Source of the DNA: Cristatella mucedo
Taxonomy: Eukaryota > Bryozoa > Phylactolaemata > Cristatellidae
Assembly: GCA_009760855.2 (NCBI GenBank)
Contig: WPIO01000030.1
Location: 3,362,001-3,426,000 of the forward strand
Length of the DNA: 64,000 bases
Direction of reading: 5' to 3'
The notes below the pieces were generated by a model. The model worked only from the letters and a program-made list of their open reading frames with translations, had not been told where the DNA came from and searched no databases. How positions within the stretch are numbered: position 1 is the first letter of the stretch; each line of letters begins with the position of its first letter. Positions 37,375-50,897 of this stretch are shown one piece after another. Position numbers and translations under genes: made by a program.

Positions 37375-37985
37375 TTTGTCACTCACTTTTAGGTTCCTTC
37401 ATTCTCTGGCTCCAGCCTACCTATCAGAACTACACTCTAACCAGTCCAGGCATCGTACCGCTCGTGTCTTTAGTTGTGATGCTCCCAAAGCCTGGAACTC
37501 AACTCACAACTGAGTTTGTAACATCCCCTGGCTAGACACATTTAAAAAGAAGCTGAAAACGAACCTTTCTCTTGAAGCCTTTGCCTTTGGGTCCTTGTGA
37601 TTTGTCCTTTGTTTGCTTATGCGTGCTGACTCTTGTGACTATTACCACAAACCATATTATGCATATTAAGCACATTATACATGCTGCCACTAACCAAATT
37701 TGCATGCTGACCCTGTGCATGGCACCCCTAATCATGTTATTCATTTTGTTTATCAATCACGATATTACTCACCATTCAATTGCATTTCCCTTTGCAGCAA
37801 ATGTAAAGCACCTAGAGAGAGATTGAGTTCTCTGAGGGCGCTTTATCAAGTGCATTATTATTATTATTATGTTGACACTTTGCGTGCTACCACTAACCAT
37901 GTGATCATGCTTTCTTTCTAGCATAGGTAAAGTACCTAGAGTTTTTAAGTTCTTCGAGGGCACTACACAAATGTAATATTATTGC
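37375..37985 (+). mobile_element. LINE-A 3' ends, two in tandem
   Basis: First part 37375-37868: RT C-terminus (SFTFRFLHSLAPAYLSEL), 3' UTR, hairpin and (ATT)n. A second, shorter 3' terminus follows at 37869-37985 (GTTGACACTTTGCGTGC... TTCTTCGAGGGCACTAC), in the same orientation. Confidence 0.85.
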
Positions 37986-38088
37986 CCCTCTTCTCAATGT
38001 TTAGTTCCATTGCATGTATTGTAATTTTCACTGCTGCTAATTTCGAAGTGTTAACTTCAAAAACAAACCGTTGTTATCTTTTGCTTAG

Positions 38089-38276
38089 GACATCGTAAGG
38101 CGAAAGTAAGACCAGTAATTTCAGCCACAGGAAAAATCATAGCACAAATCGTTGCGACTAATCATCGCAGAGCCGTATCCCAATCGTTTGTGGAAAAACT
38201 ATTTGCTGCCAGGTCAGCGCAGTATGTCAGATCTACTTTCAGCTACATAGCATTGCTAAAGCTCAGGCTTGTTTAG
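38089..38276 (+). CDS. Possible last S6 kinase exon, or an unassigned exon
   Basis: A good acceptor (TTATCTTTTGCTTAG) precedes a frame open for 61 codons, which begins HRKAKVRPVISATGKIIAQI and later has VSQSFVEKLFAAR. The first two bases would exactly complete the phase-1 codon left by the donor at 15667. The K.K.RPVIS stretch loosely resembles the K.KKQAFPMIS end of vertebrate S6K1. The stop (TAG, 38274) lies inside a LINE-A copy that starts near 38225, so the last residues would be LINE-derived. Alternatively a weak donor (GTCAGC, 38212) is used and the exon goes elsewhere. The implied intron is 22 kb. This is inference; the frame could also belong to a gene not recognised here. Confidence 0.38.
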
Positions 38277-38940
38277 ACAGAGATGCTACATCTAAGTTGG
38301 TCCATGCATGACATCTTGTCTTGACTTCTGCAACTCACTGCTTGCTGGCCTACCGGCATGTGCAATCAGGCGCTTATAGCTGGTGCAAAACTCGGCAGCT
38401 AGGGTTGTCTGTCGTGAGTGGCGCAGTTGCCACATCACTCTACTTCTCGCCGACCTGTACTGGCTAACAGTCAAGCAACGGATCGACTTCAAGGGTTTGT
38501 CGCTCACTTTTAGGTCCCTTCATTCTGTGGCTCCAGGCTACTTATCAGATCTACTCGCCCACCAGGCCAAGCATCGTACCACCTGCTTTTCGGAAACCAC
38601 CTGTTTACCTATAGTGCCTTTAGTTCGTATGCTCCCAAAGCCGGGAACTCCCTATCGACCTCCGTCACGACATCCCGTGACTTGACCACATTTAAAAAGA
38701 AATTAAAAACGCACTTATTTATGATAGCATTTAGTGGGTCCCTGTGATTCGTCTTTTATGTGCTTATGCATGCTGACACTGTTGCATGCTGACCCTGTGC
38801 ATGTGCTATTCATGTTGTTTATCAAGCATGATACCATTCACCCACCATTCGATCGTGTTTCTTTTGCAGCAAATGTAAAGCGCCTAGAAAGAGATTGAGT
38901 TCTCCGAGGGTGCTTTATCAAGTGTATTATTATTATTATA
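38225..38940 (+). mobile_element. LINE-A 3' copy with (ATT)n tail
   Basis: Starts at STFSYIALLKLRLV and runs through the C-terminal domain (HITLLLADLYWLTVKQRIDF), 3' UTR and hairpin to an (ATT)n tail at 38925-38940. It overlaps the end of the possible exon at 38089 and lies 330 bp before the TMEM127 exon. Confidence 0.9.
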
Positions 38941-39273
38941 TTGCAGCTTTCTGGAAGCTAGAAATGCAATAGTCTGGTTAGTGAGCCCTGAAAAGGCTAC
39001 AAAAAACTTAAAGGAATCTGTATTCCAGTTGCACAAGGATATCTGGAGGCATGCTTGATACTTTGGCTATTTAGACTCTTATTTATTAGTTTCCCAATCA
39101 GTTCAATGTTTAAGTTTTGCAACAGGCCTTGCAAAAAAAATTCATGTTTCATTAGCTATCGATGTGGACTTGTACCGAGTGCTGACGTGCCTGCCGAGCT
39201 AGACCGATATGCCGCATCGCCGGCTCAGCAAGACCGTGTTCGTGATGGAACTCTTTTCTCTTCTTTTTTTTAG

Positions 39274-40208
39274 GGTCGCGCCGTCATATCTCTAGATCCG
39301 GCAGCCGCCGGAGGTCAGGCTGCCACAGATATCGCCGACTGCTAAAAAGTGAACGCAACTTGATCGCTGCCCTGTTCAGCGTCATATCAATAGTGACTGC
39401 TTGCACGGCCCTAGCCGAACCCGATTGGTTTGCACTGAAAGGCAGCCGCTGTCGCCACGCCAACGACAATAGCTTGTACACACTTGGTGTCTACCAGTTC
39501 TTCTACAGTGGTCATTTTGAGGAGAAATCCGGCGGCTCTACTTCCAGCAGTGGCGATGGTGCCTCGGTGGGCGCTGGTCCAGCCACTGCAGCAGCCGCAA
39601 GCCTTATATATCACTACGGACCACAGGCGAACGATCTGCTGAAGGATTGCATTGACAGTCACTCTCTGTTGGTCATCCGGCTCATTGTGGCGAGCACATT
39701 CCTCAGTGTCATCTGCTCAATGTGTGCCTTCACTCTGGACATCATGGGTGCAACGAGTAATCGCCTGCTCAGGACGTTGCGGCGCAACGGCATGTTCAGC
39801 ATTCTTTCGCTCGCCTTCTTGGTGACGGTCATTGCTCTCTGCTACTGGTGTACAGCACTGATGAGTCTCGTGCAGGCCGGTGACACCAAAGGTGCTGGCC
39901 ACGTGCTAGTCAGCTACGCTGCTAGCTTCTACATAATCGTAGGTGCGGCAGCCGCCAACGTGTTCGCTGCAGCATCGAACTTGCTGCAGCGGTGGCCTGA
40001 CACGGACCCGGCGTCGCGTGACGAGCTGCTGAGGCCTTTTGCTGATGACTTCTTCGAGGATGGGTGGCCATCCTCTTTGCACCTGCCCGCGGCCATTCAA
40101 ATGCCAACAGAGGGTAGGCTTCCAGCCGGCGTACCTCTGCATCCACCGCCATCAGAGGGCAGGCTTTCAGCCGGTGTACCCCAGGATCCACCACCGTATG
40201 TCCCATGA
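39274..40208 (+). CDS. TMEM127: TMEM127, terminal coding exon
   Basis: This exon encodes a four-helix endosomal/lysosomal membrane protein, a negative regulator of TORC1 signalling and a tumour suppressor in humans. A long pyrimidine tract and TTTAG precede the exon, whose first two bases complete a codon; 310 codons and TGA follow. An Arg/Ser-rich cytoplasmic segment leads into TM1 with the family signature TACTALAEPDW, then DLLKDC.(D), TM2 (LLVIRLIVASTFLSVICS..AFTLD), TM3 (ILSLAFLVTVIALCYW) and TM4 (VSYAASFYIIVGAAAANVFA), and the tail ends DPPPYVP. Human TMEM127 (238 aa) ends PPPAYTP. The first luminal loop is about 45 residues longer here, with a Ser/Gly/Ala-rich insert. No upstream in-frame ATG exists before the splice site because a TGA intervenes, so the start codon lies in an unfound 5' exon. 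Confidence 0.93.
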
Positions 40209-41644
40209 TCGAATGGTGTCGCATAGGTGCACACATATTAACTCGTATCTTGGAACCGTTTGTGACCTTGTAGTCTCTTAATTGCAGCTGAGCAACAGGA
40301 AAACGCAGACGGATCCTGCCGTCGTTAAAACTTGACGGTTCACAAGTGCTATCGCTGCGTTTTCTTCTAGTTTTGCCACTTCAACGATGGCTGCTCAGCC
40401 TTGTTATTTGAGAGCCCGCATATATGCTAAGCCTGGTGCTTTTGACTTATTTCTCATTGGCGTTGATGAAGCCAACCAACTCTTTATCAACTTGTCGTGG
40501 CTTGCTCTAAATACATGTTTGCTTGTGTATGTATGCCTGTATGTGTGCCTGTATGTGTGCGCGCCCATGTATGTGTTTATGAGCATGTGTGTGCATGCGT
40601 TTGTGAGCTAGGCAGACCGCTGCAAGCATACCAGACTGCAGTGGCTTTGTTAACGATGGGTTCTTAACGTGGTATTCAACAGCATACACTTGACTGATTC
40701 TGAAGATGTGACGTTGATAAATTCGGTTGGTCTTGAAGCACTGTTAATATTTGATGCCACCTCTTGTGTATAGCATTGGATTGGTAGATGCAGGCTACTG
40801 TCGGAGTTTTTGCTTTAAAACTGCACTATCACACAATGCTAGCGCTGGCCTGTCGTTTCGTTAAATCAATCTCACAAGTTATACAGCTTGTTTGAACTCT
40901 TGCTTACTGTTAATCGCTGTGTAAGGTAGGCACAGTTCGCTTCACATCGACCTCCCCTATTTTAAGGACACTTTAATTCAAGGAAGCATACCAACAACCT
41001 CAGTTCACTTTGTAAACTTAACAATTTGAAGATGAACAAAAACCTCACAAACAAGAATATGTCTCCGATTAAGAGAAATGTGGCATTGCTGTGCTTTCTC
41101 ATGAATGAAGCACATGCTTCTGTGTACTAGGCAGAGCAGAATGGGCAGGAATAGGTAACAAACATCGATTGGGATGCCTTTGGTAAGCAATGGCGACTTG
41201 AATTTGCTTTTTATATATTTGTATGAGCTAGCACCCAGGGTTTATGCCAGGCCATAGATCAGTTGCATGCAGCTTCAGTTTAAAGTAACAGTACCTGCAA
41301 GTTTGCACTTCGAAGGCAGCTCTTTGCTAGACTTAGCACCAGTGCTATAGATTGCTGAGCTTTTGACACTGAATTCGATCCCAATAATAGTGACAATAAA
41401 AATTATTATTCCGTCTAGCGAACACAAAATTACGTTCTAGGCACTTCCACATGTGCTAAAAGTAAGCATATCAACCGATTGGTGATGACATGCTCAGCTG
41501 TGGTAAGCTTAACCATATAAAGGACTACTCTTTCGATAGACTATATGCTCTAAGGAGCAGGTGGATTTTAGCTTACCTTTACATTGAGCAAGGTCAGGGG
41601 ATGTGGTGGCCGTCAGCAGATAACTCTGGGCTGATGAAATATAA

Positions 41645-41740
41645 AAAATATACAATTCATTTGTATAGCGCCCAATGAGAACTTAATCTCCTGTCGGAGG
41701 GAGCACCTTAACCACTGGGCCTAACCAGTGCGATGAGGCA
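41645..41740 (-). mobile_element. SINE-1 copy with internal deletion
   Basis: Reverse complement of the tail (TTTGTATAGCGCCCAATGAG) joined directly to box A (CACCTTAACCACTGGGCC); the box B segment is missing. Confidence 0.8.
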
Positions 41741-42199
41741 TAGTAACTGAAGGCACAGGCTTCGGAAAAAAGAGTACTTAAGTAGTCAGAGAAGGAAATA
41801 ATGGAAATCATATTGTAAGTGATAGTAACGTTGAGGTTGATGCTTCATGATGTAAGTCGATAGAGAGTACCAGACAGTTATAAAGGAAATGGGAGTTCCA
41901 TCTTCAATGGATTCTAGCGTAGTCAGAGGCACAACTGAACAAAGGTATGGAGGAACACCAGAGAAAATTCAGCCATGCAATGCCAAATAAAGGAAAGGAC
42001 CTAAAATGTAGAGCCTCAAAGTCGATTGGCTGCTTGATGGCCAGCAAGTGCAAGTCAAATACGAATAGTTTTTCTTTGAGGTTTGGACGTTAAAGGACGA
42101 GCACAGCTGCCGAATTCAGCCCCATATGCAATCTCCATATTTCGCAGGCAGGAAGACCTGTAAGGAGCGAGTTAACTTATTGGATGTCACAATTGTAAG

Positions 42200-42320
42200 G
42201 AATAATTTGACTTGTAATATAATGTAAATATCTGTCTGTAACTCCACAAAGACCACGTGGAAGTTTTGCTGAAGAGTTTTCTGAAGTTGACAGCAGAAGC
42301 GGCTTGTATTCTTGCCAATT
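42200..42320 (-). mobile_element. LINE-B 3' terminal fragment
   Basis: AATATAATGTAAATATCTG followed by the conserved CTCCACAAAGACCACGTGG terminus and GAGTTTTCTGAAG; truncated after about 120 bp. Confidence 0.65.
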
Positions 42321-43503
42321 GTCAAAATCGCGATCCACCGTCAGGGCCGCTAAATTCAATCCGCAGTGGATTGCATGAGAACTCGCGAAAAGCGACATTT
42401 ACTGGGTACCCTTGAACAGTGATGTAGTTTACTATGCGATCTTAATTGGCCTTACACAGCCGATTTTCTGTGGAATTGTGGATTTCAGTGTAATGTGGTG
42501 GTAATGGCCAGCGCCTTCAGAACTGATTTGCACGAGAACGCACAAGCGTAATGGCACACAATTTTGCAGGTACATTACAAAGATGTACTATACTATTCAT
42601 TCAAAATTAGAGCCACCTATTTCCGGTCGATTTCTACTTACCTGGAGTGCAGAAATTTGTTGAACCCTCCAGAAACCGATGCTGGGCGTGCTACTCTCGA
42701 AGGACTTACCTCTTCTGGATAAATAACTTGAATCATTGACGAAACAAGCATCTAGAGCCTCTACTTATCATTCTTTAATACTTTACAATCAATAATTGTA
42801 TTTACTAAGCTCTTAAGCCTAGTATTGCCTCCGTGGAATCGGAATGGAGACTGCGAAGCTTTGCGTCCAAGGCACCGCCCGACAGGCCTCTTTTTTGTAA
42901 ACATTTGCAAGCCTTTTTTAAACTGTGGAAGCCGACATTCGATTCGGTACACAAAAGAAGTGCTGATAAGCTGGGATTTCTATCCCCACTAGACACGTTG
43001 CTACATATGATTTTTGGGCAATTCTGAACAGAAACCGAAAGAAGCCTTTGTTAAATGGCATCTGGCAAAGAAAGGACTGCATATCCCATTTTTTGGGGGC
43101 CTGAAGCTTCGCCACGAATGCTAATTGAAGAACCCATTTTGAATTAGTGGTGGCCACTCTCAGATGAAAGAGCTTGAAGCTGCGAGCTGAGGGCTCGCCG
43201 CCAAGAAAGGCTCTCTACACATATAAAAAAGTCACTTTCAATTTTGGGACAGTGTGAAGCTCTGCCCAGAAGCCTCTTTGAGCGAAATGTCTAAAAAGAA
43301 ACGTGCTCCCCTCTTGATGAGCCTGAAGCTTCAAGCTGGCGCCTCTTTAAACCTGTTAAAACACTCTTCACCGACTCTAAAAGTATGATTGCACCCTTAC
43401 AGAATAATGAAAACCCCTCCGTAAATGGACTCTAGGCTTGCACACAGGATACTCGCATTGCTAGCATTATTTCTAACCATATCTAAGAACAAGTGGTAGC
43501 GCC

Positions 43504-43507
<4 letters not shown>

Positions 43508-43546
<39 letters not shown>
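43508..43546. repeat. (AG)n microsatellite
   Basis: About 19 AG units. Confidence 0.95.
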
Positions 43547-43548
<2 letters not shown>

Positions 43549-44282
43549 CATAATAAGAGGAAGTATGTTTGTGACACTATCTATGAACCTGGACCGGTCA
43601 GAGGCTTGCGCAAAATGAAACTGGCACTTTACTGTAAGAAACAGCAAAAAGAAACAACACTTTGTACAAGCCAGACAAGGGCCTGACGACATGCTGAGGG
43701 TGTTGTGCACACCGTTAGTGGGGCCAGACTTTGAGCACATTGGAAAACAAATGCCGACCTAGACTACCATACTAGGTCGCATGCATGCATCCTAACAGTG
43801 CTACTGGTTGAGTGAGTCGATATAAACGATAGTACCTTTTTCGGTGACTAGACTTCTCTTGGATCGAGAAGAGACACGTTGCCACCAAGAGTCCCACCAA
43901 GAGTCTAATAAGTATATCAGCTAATCAATCAGCTAACTTTGCCCTGCCGAACAGTTCTAATCTTGGTCCCCAGACTACTTTACTAGATGGGGAGCCATGC
44001 AAGTAGGCTTTACAAACAATTAGACCTTTTCAAAAAATCCTTTCAAAACTGCAACAAATGGCCCCTCGTATGTACAGACAATTTAAACTGGAACATGAAG
44101 TTGGGAATTCAGGATGGCGGTTCGTTGACAGCGACACCGTGCCCAGGGAATAGGTAGCAATCTTACACATACCGTAGAGCCAAACCCTACAAGAATTTAA
44201 AATGGATGGATTCATACTCGATATATATATACTCGTGCACGGTCTCCACTCTTTAGGGGTATCTCGCTGCCCTGGGAAGATC

Positions 44283-45153
<871 letters not shown>

Positions 45154-45945
45154 CTAGCAGGTGCTAATAGTCACGTTTATGCCAAGATTACCGTTCTCGG
45201 CAAACAGGCGTGCGGTATTCGTATCGAAGACCAGACAGTCGCTGCCGGCAATGGCCGCCTGAACTCCGTCATGGATGCTGCGGGGCACGGCCTCCCAGGT
45301 CAGCCGCCGCCGACGATTGCTCAGCTCAAGTCGGTAGGCAAAGCCCTCGGCTTGCTTGCGAGTACCGATGAGCTGCACGACGGCAAAGAACAGCTGGTGA
45401 CCGTCAAACTTCTCCTGCTTCTCCAGAACGAGCATGAAGCTGCGACCGAAACACGACTGCATCATCACCCAGTCGACGGCACCAGGCAAGTTGACATCGG
45501 TGGCAAGGAAGACTATATCCTCGCCCTGCAGAGTGGTGATGCTTTTGTGCTGCTGAGCCAAGTGCGGCATGACATGCTCCAGGGCACCCTCCCACTTGCA
45601 GGCAGCACCGGGGCACGGGCAAGCGTACGGCCGCAGCTCGCACGCTTCCTCGTGCTCGGTCTTCTCCGTGTGCGGCAGGCTGGCCGTGCAGCCGCTCGAG
45701 GCGTACCGGCACGGAAACAGCACCGCACTGGCTACTTTCTCCATGGCAAGGTTTCGGATGTTGCCAAGTGGCCCACGACAAGTCGGGCAGCACTGCAGGC
45801 GAGGCCGGCACACGGCACACACAATGTGTCCGTTCTGACACTGTAGGATCGGCGGCAGAGCAAAATCGGCACAGACGGGGCATTCGAACAAGCTGGCCAG
45901 GTCGGAATTCGAGCACAACTGCTGCTGCTGCTGTGGCGAAGCCAT
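45154..45945 (-). CDS. SIAH1: SIAH/Seven in absentia RING E3 ubiquitin ligase, complete and intronless
   Basis: A 263-aa protein of near-standard SIAH length (human SIAH1 is 282). It begins with MASPQQQQQ and has a C3HC4 RING at about residues 25-62 ([23 protein letters not shown]). The paired SIAH-type zinc fingers follow (CRYASSGC...H...[11 protein letters not shown]...H...H), and then the TRAF-like substrate-binding domain, which ends at [13 protein letters not shown]. All zinc ligands appear present. SIAH ubiquitinates substrates bound through a PxAxVxP degron. The chosen ATG (45943-45945) sits in a strong GCCATGG context; the longer frame upstream has only GTG/TTG. CTCACAG just upstream could be an acceptor for a 5' UTR exon. 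A single coding exon is normal for SIAH. The gene is GC-rich compared with its flanks. Confidence 0.98.
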   Translation of the reverse strand: MASPQQQQQLCSNSDLASLFECPVCADFALPPILQCQNGHIVCAVCRPRLQCCPTCRGPLGNIRNLAMEKVASAVLFPCRYASSGCTASLPHTEKTEHEEACELRPYACPCPGAACKWEGALEHVMPHLAQQHKSITTLQGEDIVFLATDVNLPGAVDWVMMQSCFGRSFMLVLEKQEKFDGHQLFFAVVQLIGTRKQAEGFAYRLELSNRRRRLTWEAVPRSIHDGVQAAIAGSDCLVFDTNTARLFAENGNLGINVTISTC

Positions 45946-47319
45946 GGCCAACACTGTGAGCTGCCGTCAGCCAAGGAAGTGGAGACGTTTGGCCGACCTT
46001 CTACTTCTTTCTGTATGATGCTCAAACCTTGCTGGCAATAAATTGGCACGATCCACTAAGATCACTTGCTCATAGCTAGTGAAATTCAGATCAAGTGTTC
46101 CCTGAGCACCAGATCTTCGCTGATGCAGCCACTGAAACGGCGCACACTTGCTATACAGCCACCGAGGCAAACAGGTGGCCGCAGCGAGTTAGCACGATCT
46201 CATCTGCATGTGCAAGCAAGTTGAGCGCTACTACAGCAGCACTCAAGATATGCCCAGCGAAAACTGAAGGCACACAATTTGAGAGCTAACGCCCACGCTT
46301 GCAAATAGCAGCTCCGACATTCAGCAGTGACACAGCACCACCACTATACAGGCACGGGTGATCTTGCCGTTCACCGAGCTCTTGGGCAATGCCACAGGAA
46401 AAGCTTGCTAGGCAGACAGGACCAGTTCGATTCTTCACTGCTCTCAGCTCAACGGCTCCCTACGGACTTGCAGGCTACTACTTATGTACTCGTTTCTTTT
46501 CGGTAGATCACAGATCATTGTAAAGCCCCGGTAGCTGCTAGGTGCTCTGTGAACCGATAGAAAAAAATTAAAAATGTGCAAGGTTTTAAAAAAACTTTGA
46601 GGCACAGAGGTGCCTCACGGTGAGCCCTACGGCTTTTGCCAATGTATAAGGTGAAAAGCAAAGAAGCACACCCAGCTTGATTTGAGGCACACGACCAAAA
46701 CAGTTGACAGCTTCTGATCAGGATGCCCATAGTACACTGCAGTTGGAAGGTGGCATGTCAATGGCACTAACGATAATTAGTCAAAAATCATTATTCAACT
46801 ACAACTGTCTACTACACCTATGTCCCACTAATGGACTAACCTTACAGCTGCCAGTTGTATCAATAGGCCGGAGTGCCAAGTATTGTGGGTAATCGACACG
46901 AGGTCACAATGAGTCTAGCAATTGCATTACACATGCAGGGGTTTTAGCAGCATCCAGGCACCAGCAGCTAAGCTTCGGGCACACCATGAGCAACTTCCAT
47001 CCAGCTATCTGTTCACTGCATACAATGTCACTCAGTGCATGCTGAGTCTACCCGAACATTAATACAGTTGGCAGAAGCGACTATTAACAAAATAATATGC
47101 AGTTAGCTCCCTCTGACTATTCAAATTGCTACAGCATAATGTAATAGGCTTGCCAGTCCCCCTCCATCGGGTGGCCAGAAGACAAATTTTTGCTAACTAA
47201 GAGCCTGTCTGAAGCTTAACGCATGGGGCAGATGAGTAGGCTGAGAAAGCAAACTCGACAACGTCGACATTAAGTGGCCAGCTGCAATCAATCGACGCAG
47301 TATAAACCTGGCGGATGAG
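45946..47319. other. SIAH upstream region
   Basis: Expected to hold the SIAH promoter and any 5' UTR exon. No TATA box or conserved element recognised. Confidence 0.4.
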
Positions 47320-47690
47320 GCCCTGGTCTGGTGCGAATCATACCTCTATCTGTTTGGGTCCAATCCGTGTCGTGTGGTGGTCAAGTCTCATTGGGCAGAC
47401 CAGTCACATGTGGAGTCCCAGAAGGGTCTGTCCACTGCATTTAGCTGACCTCTGTTAGTACAGTGCCTTCAGCAAAAGTATGAAGGCCCAAGACATTGGC
47501 TATCACTTCCAGATTGACGACAACTGGCTTATTTGTCATTTAAACCATCGGTATCGACAGTAGGAACTTGCAAACTGGATAGTTGCCATCCAGACAATTG
47601 ATCCTGGATGTTGGCCTATTTACTTAAAGCTAAATAATGATGAAATCAAACACATCACAGAAAACGACTAACGTACTACTGTTATAAGGG
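47320..47690 (+). mobile_element. Very old LINE reverse-transcriptase fragment
   Basis: Ordered remnants of RT blocks: a decayed PQGS region (ESQKGLSTA), GYHFQIDDNWLI in place of the YADD segment, and LAYLLKANNDEIKHI in place of LKLNDDKT. Family A or B cannot be settled. Confidence 0.5.
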
Positions 47691-48090
47691 ACCCAGTCTC
47701 TTTCAATTGGTGGTACTACCATTGAGGTACTACTACCAAGTACTTGTAATTTTCATAATCTCAAAAGTTCCAAAGCTTCCCAGACTGCCATATCAGCAAT
47801 AGGCCAGCATGCAATGTAACCACAAAGTAACTTGTAGTCACTGCATACACACACTGGGTCACAGCCCCAGCAGTAAGGTGCTTGCACTTCACGACTCAGT
47901 TCAAGGGTTTGAGTCATGCAGTGGGCAAATGACGGCTGAAAGCAGATTCAAGCTGCTAAAGGTCACCAGCTGGAATAGGAATGAGGCTGCCGAATCAGCC
48001 GATCGGCTTTATGCAAGCTAATACCAAAACGGACTGACACCCTTTGGATATTTATTGCCAATGGTACCGAAAAGGCACTATTTGAACAAT

Positions 48091-48227
48091 TAAATAAATA
48101 AATAAAATTCATTTGCATAGTGCCCTAAGAGAACCTAATCTCTATTCATGCAGGGCTCGAGCCCATGCTGTGACCAATCCTTAGTCCCGCAAGCACCTTA
48201 ACCACTGGGCCAAACCAGCTCGGCGAT
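48091..48227 (-). mobile_element. SINE-1 copy
   Basis: An AAATAAATAAAT run precedes the reverse-complement tail (GTGCCCTAAGAGAACCTAAT), box B (GGGCTCGAGCCC) and box A (CACCTTAACCACTGGGCCAA). Confidence 0.9.
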
Positions 48228-48775
48228 TGACCTACTACCTGACAATAATCATAATCATACTAATAATAATAGGTCGTTAGTCTAGCACCCTAAGATAACT
48301 GTATACCTATCTAGGGACTTCACGATTGCAGTATGCATACATTAACCACTACAAATGATCGCGTGAGCAGAATAAGACCTCTGAATCCGGAAAAGTGTAA
48401 TGCAAACCGTTTGTACCAGCAGGACGAGGGAAAAGGCAATGGGGGATCATCCAGTGGCCTGTGGTCTCTGGCCCCTGGATCCGGCTGGACTCGAAGGTGC
48501 AGCTGTAAATGCAACTGGAGGCAGATCACCCACGAAACCCATGTCCTTCATCGGGCGTCAGGAACGACCTATTGCTAAGGCATTATATGTGCTTTGGCAG
48601 TCTCTACAGAGCTCCTCTAAGATGGCTAAGTGGAGGGCACTCGCAATATACTGATGTCTACTAGTATTTATTCATCCCTAACAATATGGCCGACAGAGTG
48701 TGTCGGAGGACAATCAGGCCAATCATATATTGGCATCGAGGTACATAAACTGCGCATGCTGCAAGATAATAAGAG

Positions 48776-48898
48776 TAACAATAAAATATTTGTATAGCAC
48801 CCTCAAAGAAATTAGTCTCTTTCTTGGCACTTTACATGTGCTGCAAATGAAGCATGGTCGAATCGCTAGTGGTAGCATGCTCAAGTTTATTAAACAGC
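48776..48898 (-). mobile_element. LINE-A 3' terminal fragment
   Basis: Reverse complement of the terminal hairpin (CACCCTCAAAGAAATTAGTC...) followed by the start of the 3' UTR, truncated after GGTAGCATGCTCAA. Confidence 0.75.
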
Positions 48899-49093
48899 AA
48901 TACCTCGGTCCATTGTTCGTAATAACTGCATGATCCTGCCCACTGGTCATCAAAGCCAGATATTTTCTAAACTCGTCCAGCGACTCCACAGCATTCGACA
49001 AGGTTCAAAGGCTCAAAAGAACTTCTGCCAGGTTGGTGGATTTATATTGCCTCTCAGTTTCCGGTCCAAGCAACTTCTGTTTGATGCCCTATG

Positions 49094-49252
49094 AGCCACC
49101 CTGATTAGGTCTAGGGGTTAAGGTGCTTGCATTTAATGACCGAGGTCAAGATGCTTACCTTTGACTACCGAGGTCGGTCGCTCAAGCCCTCACATGTGAA
49201 GTGCCTAAACAGAGATTCCATTCTAGTAGGACTAAACAAATGAATTTGTTTT
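49094..49252 (+). mobile_element. SINE-1 copy with duplicated box A region
   Basis: Box A GGTCTAGGGGTTAAGGTGC is followed by two similar runs, GACCGAGGTCAAGATGCTTA and CTACCGAGGTCGGTCGCTC, so the region between the boxes is duplicated. Box B (GCTCAAGCCC) and the tail to CAAATGAATTTG are present. Confidence 0.82.
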
Positions 49253-49894
49253 AATCGGGCGACTAACTGAATCAATACAAGGTAATAACAAACGGGTCAC
49301 ACAGCAATTTTCTGACCCGACTTGCAGTATTCTTTGGATCATTTAAATTGTGAGACAAAATTTTCTGAGCTCTGAAGAACACCACGGCACACATTCTGGT
49401 CAATGATGTCGGGAATGAGATGCAATAACAGGATGCCGGCACCGACAAGTAAGGACACTGCCTTGTCTAAGAGTATGCCACAGGCAGTCTCAGCGGTAAT
49501 CCTCACCTTTTCTTTGGCTGAGGCCGTCTTTTATTTCAATAGAGCCAAGATTAGCAATTGTCATTCAAATAAAGTGAGTAGGACAAGTATTAACCATCCA
49601 GTGGGCATGGCATACTACCTAAATTATTATAACTCCCAGCTTCCTCAAGTTATACCCAGGTTCGTGGCATTCTAACCCAGTTGCCAAAAGATGGTCTCAA
49701 TGTAAGTCAGCAACCTGCCATTTGCCACCCAACTGCCATGGCTTTCAGTTACTGCTAGAGCGCCGTCAAGGAAGGTTTGTTAAAGGACAGTTCAGCTCTC
49801 GTCAGTGAAGACCAGGTCTACTCTTGTTTAGGTGCCATACGGCTGCGTCAGTTCGACTTGAGTACCCCCCCCCCAATGTTGAGCCAGATTAAAT

Positions 49895-50170
49895 CTCACG
49901 CAGCCTTCACTCAATAACTACTCTCCTGCTGCCGTCTATGGCTCATCCTTTTTAGCGGTCCTGAGCTGCTACTTCCATGCTACTCATTAACTCATCTGCT
50001 CTCCTGACTGCTATGCTTCCCACCTTCTCTTTGTTGCATAAGATAAAGTCTGTTGGCTACCGAATGCGTACTGAAAGCCGCTTAGGCTGTGAGTGCGCTA
50101 TACAAACTCTCCTGCATAACACCCACACAGCCTTTATGGCTTTGCTGAGTTACAGATGGAGATACATTAC
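49895..50170 (+). mobile_element. LINE-B 3' fragment
   Basis: Matches the 60 kb copy: ACTACTCTCCTGCTGCCGTC, CTATGCTTCCCACCTTCTC, and the terminus with TAGGCTGTGAGTGCGCTATA and GTTACAGATGGAGATACATT. Confidence 0.88.
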
Positions 50171-50897
50171 CCAACATTACTCATCCCAAGAACACAGCAT
50201 TCTTACTTATGCCAATTTATTGTTTATGAAGTGATAACAATGTGCCTTTATAAAAAAGAAGTCGTATGTCCTCGTCTGCAGATTTGTACAGTGGCCATCG
50301 CGACGGGCCCGATATGGAATAGCCAGATGCCGGCCATATCGTGGGAATCTTGCACACTTAATCAACAGTTTACGATTGTATTATGTATAGCCTCAAACTT
50401 AAAAATGATGCTGTATTTTAAAAAGTGATTTCTTTGGTTAAATTGACCAATTTCCTAGCATTTCTGCAAGTGTGGTGCCTTCCTAGTCACATTTCATACA
50501 TTTGGGAGGTAATTTCCATTACTTATTGTGGAGATAATTGCCACTTACTCCGTGGGTCACAATGCCACTCCTTACTGCACGTGCCTCAAAAAATTCTCTA
50601 GTTCAGGAGGCATAAACATCTATGGACGTGAGTGTACAAGTCGCCAGCCACCCACGCACAAGCACATAGGAGCAGCTGACACGTGTATACGCACGAGTGT
50701 CTACAGCAGTTTGCCACTGAAGTTTCACGAAAGTGCACACAGCAAGGCTAACAAGTGCACGCACACCTACCCAGTCAACCACAGTATCCCAAACGACCGG
50801 CCAATGGAAGTCAGAGCTACTTGGAAAGTGCACTCTAGCAGTCAGCACATACAAAGGCATACATACAAGCTAAATGACAACAACTACAAAAATCCAC

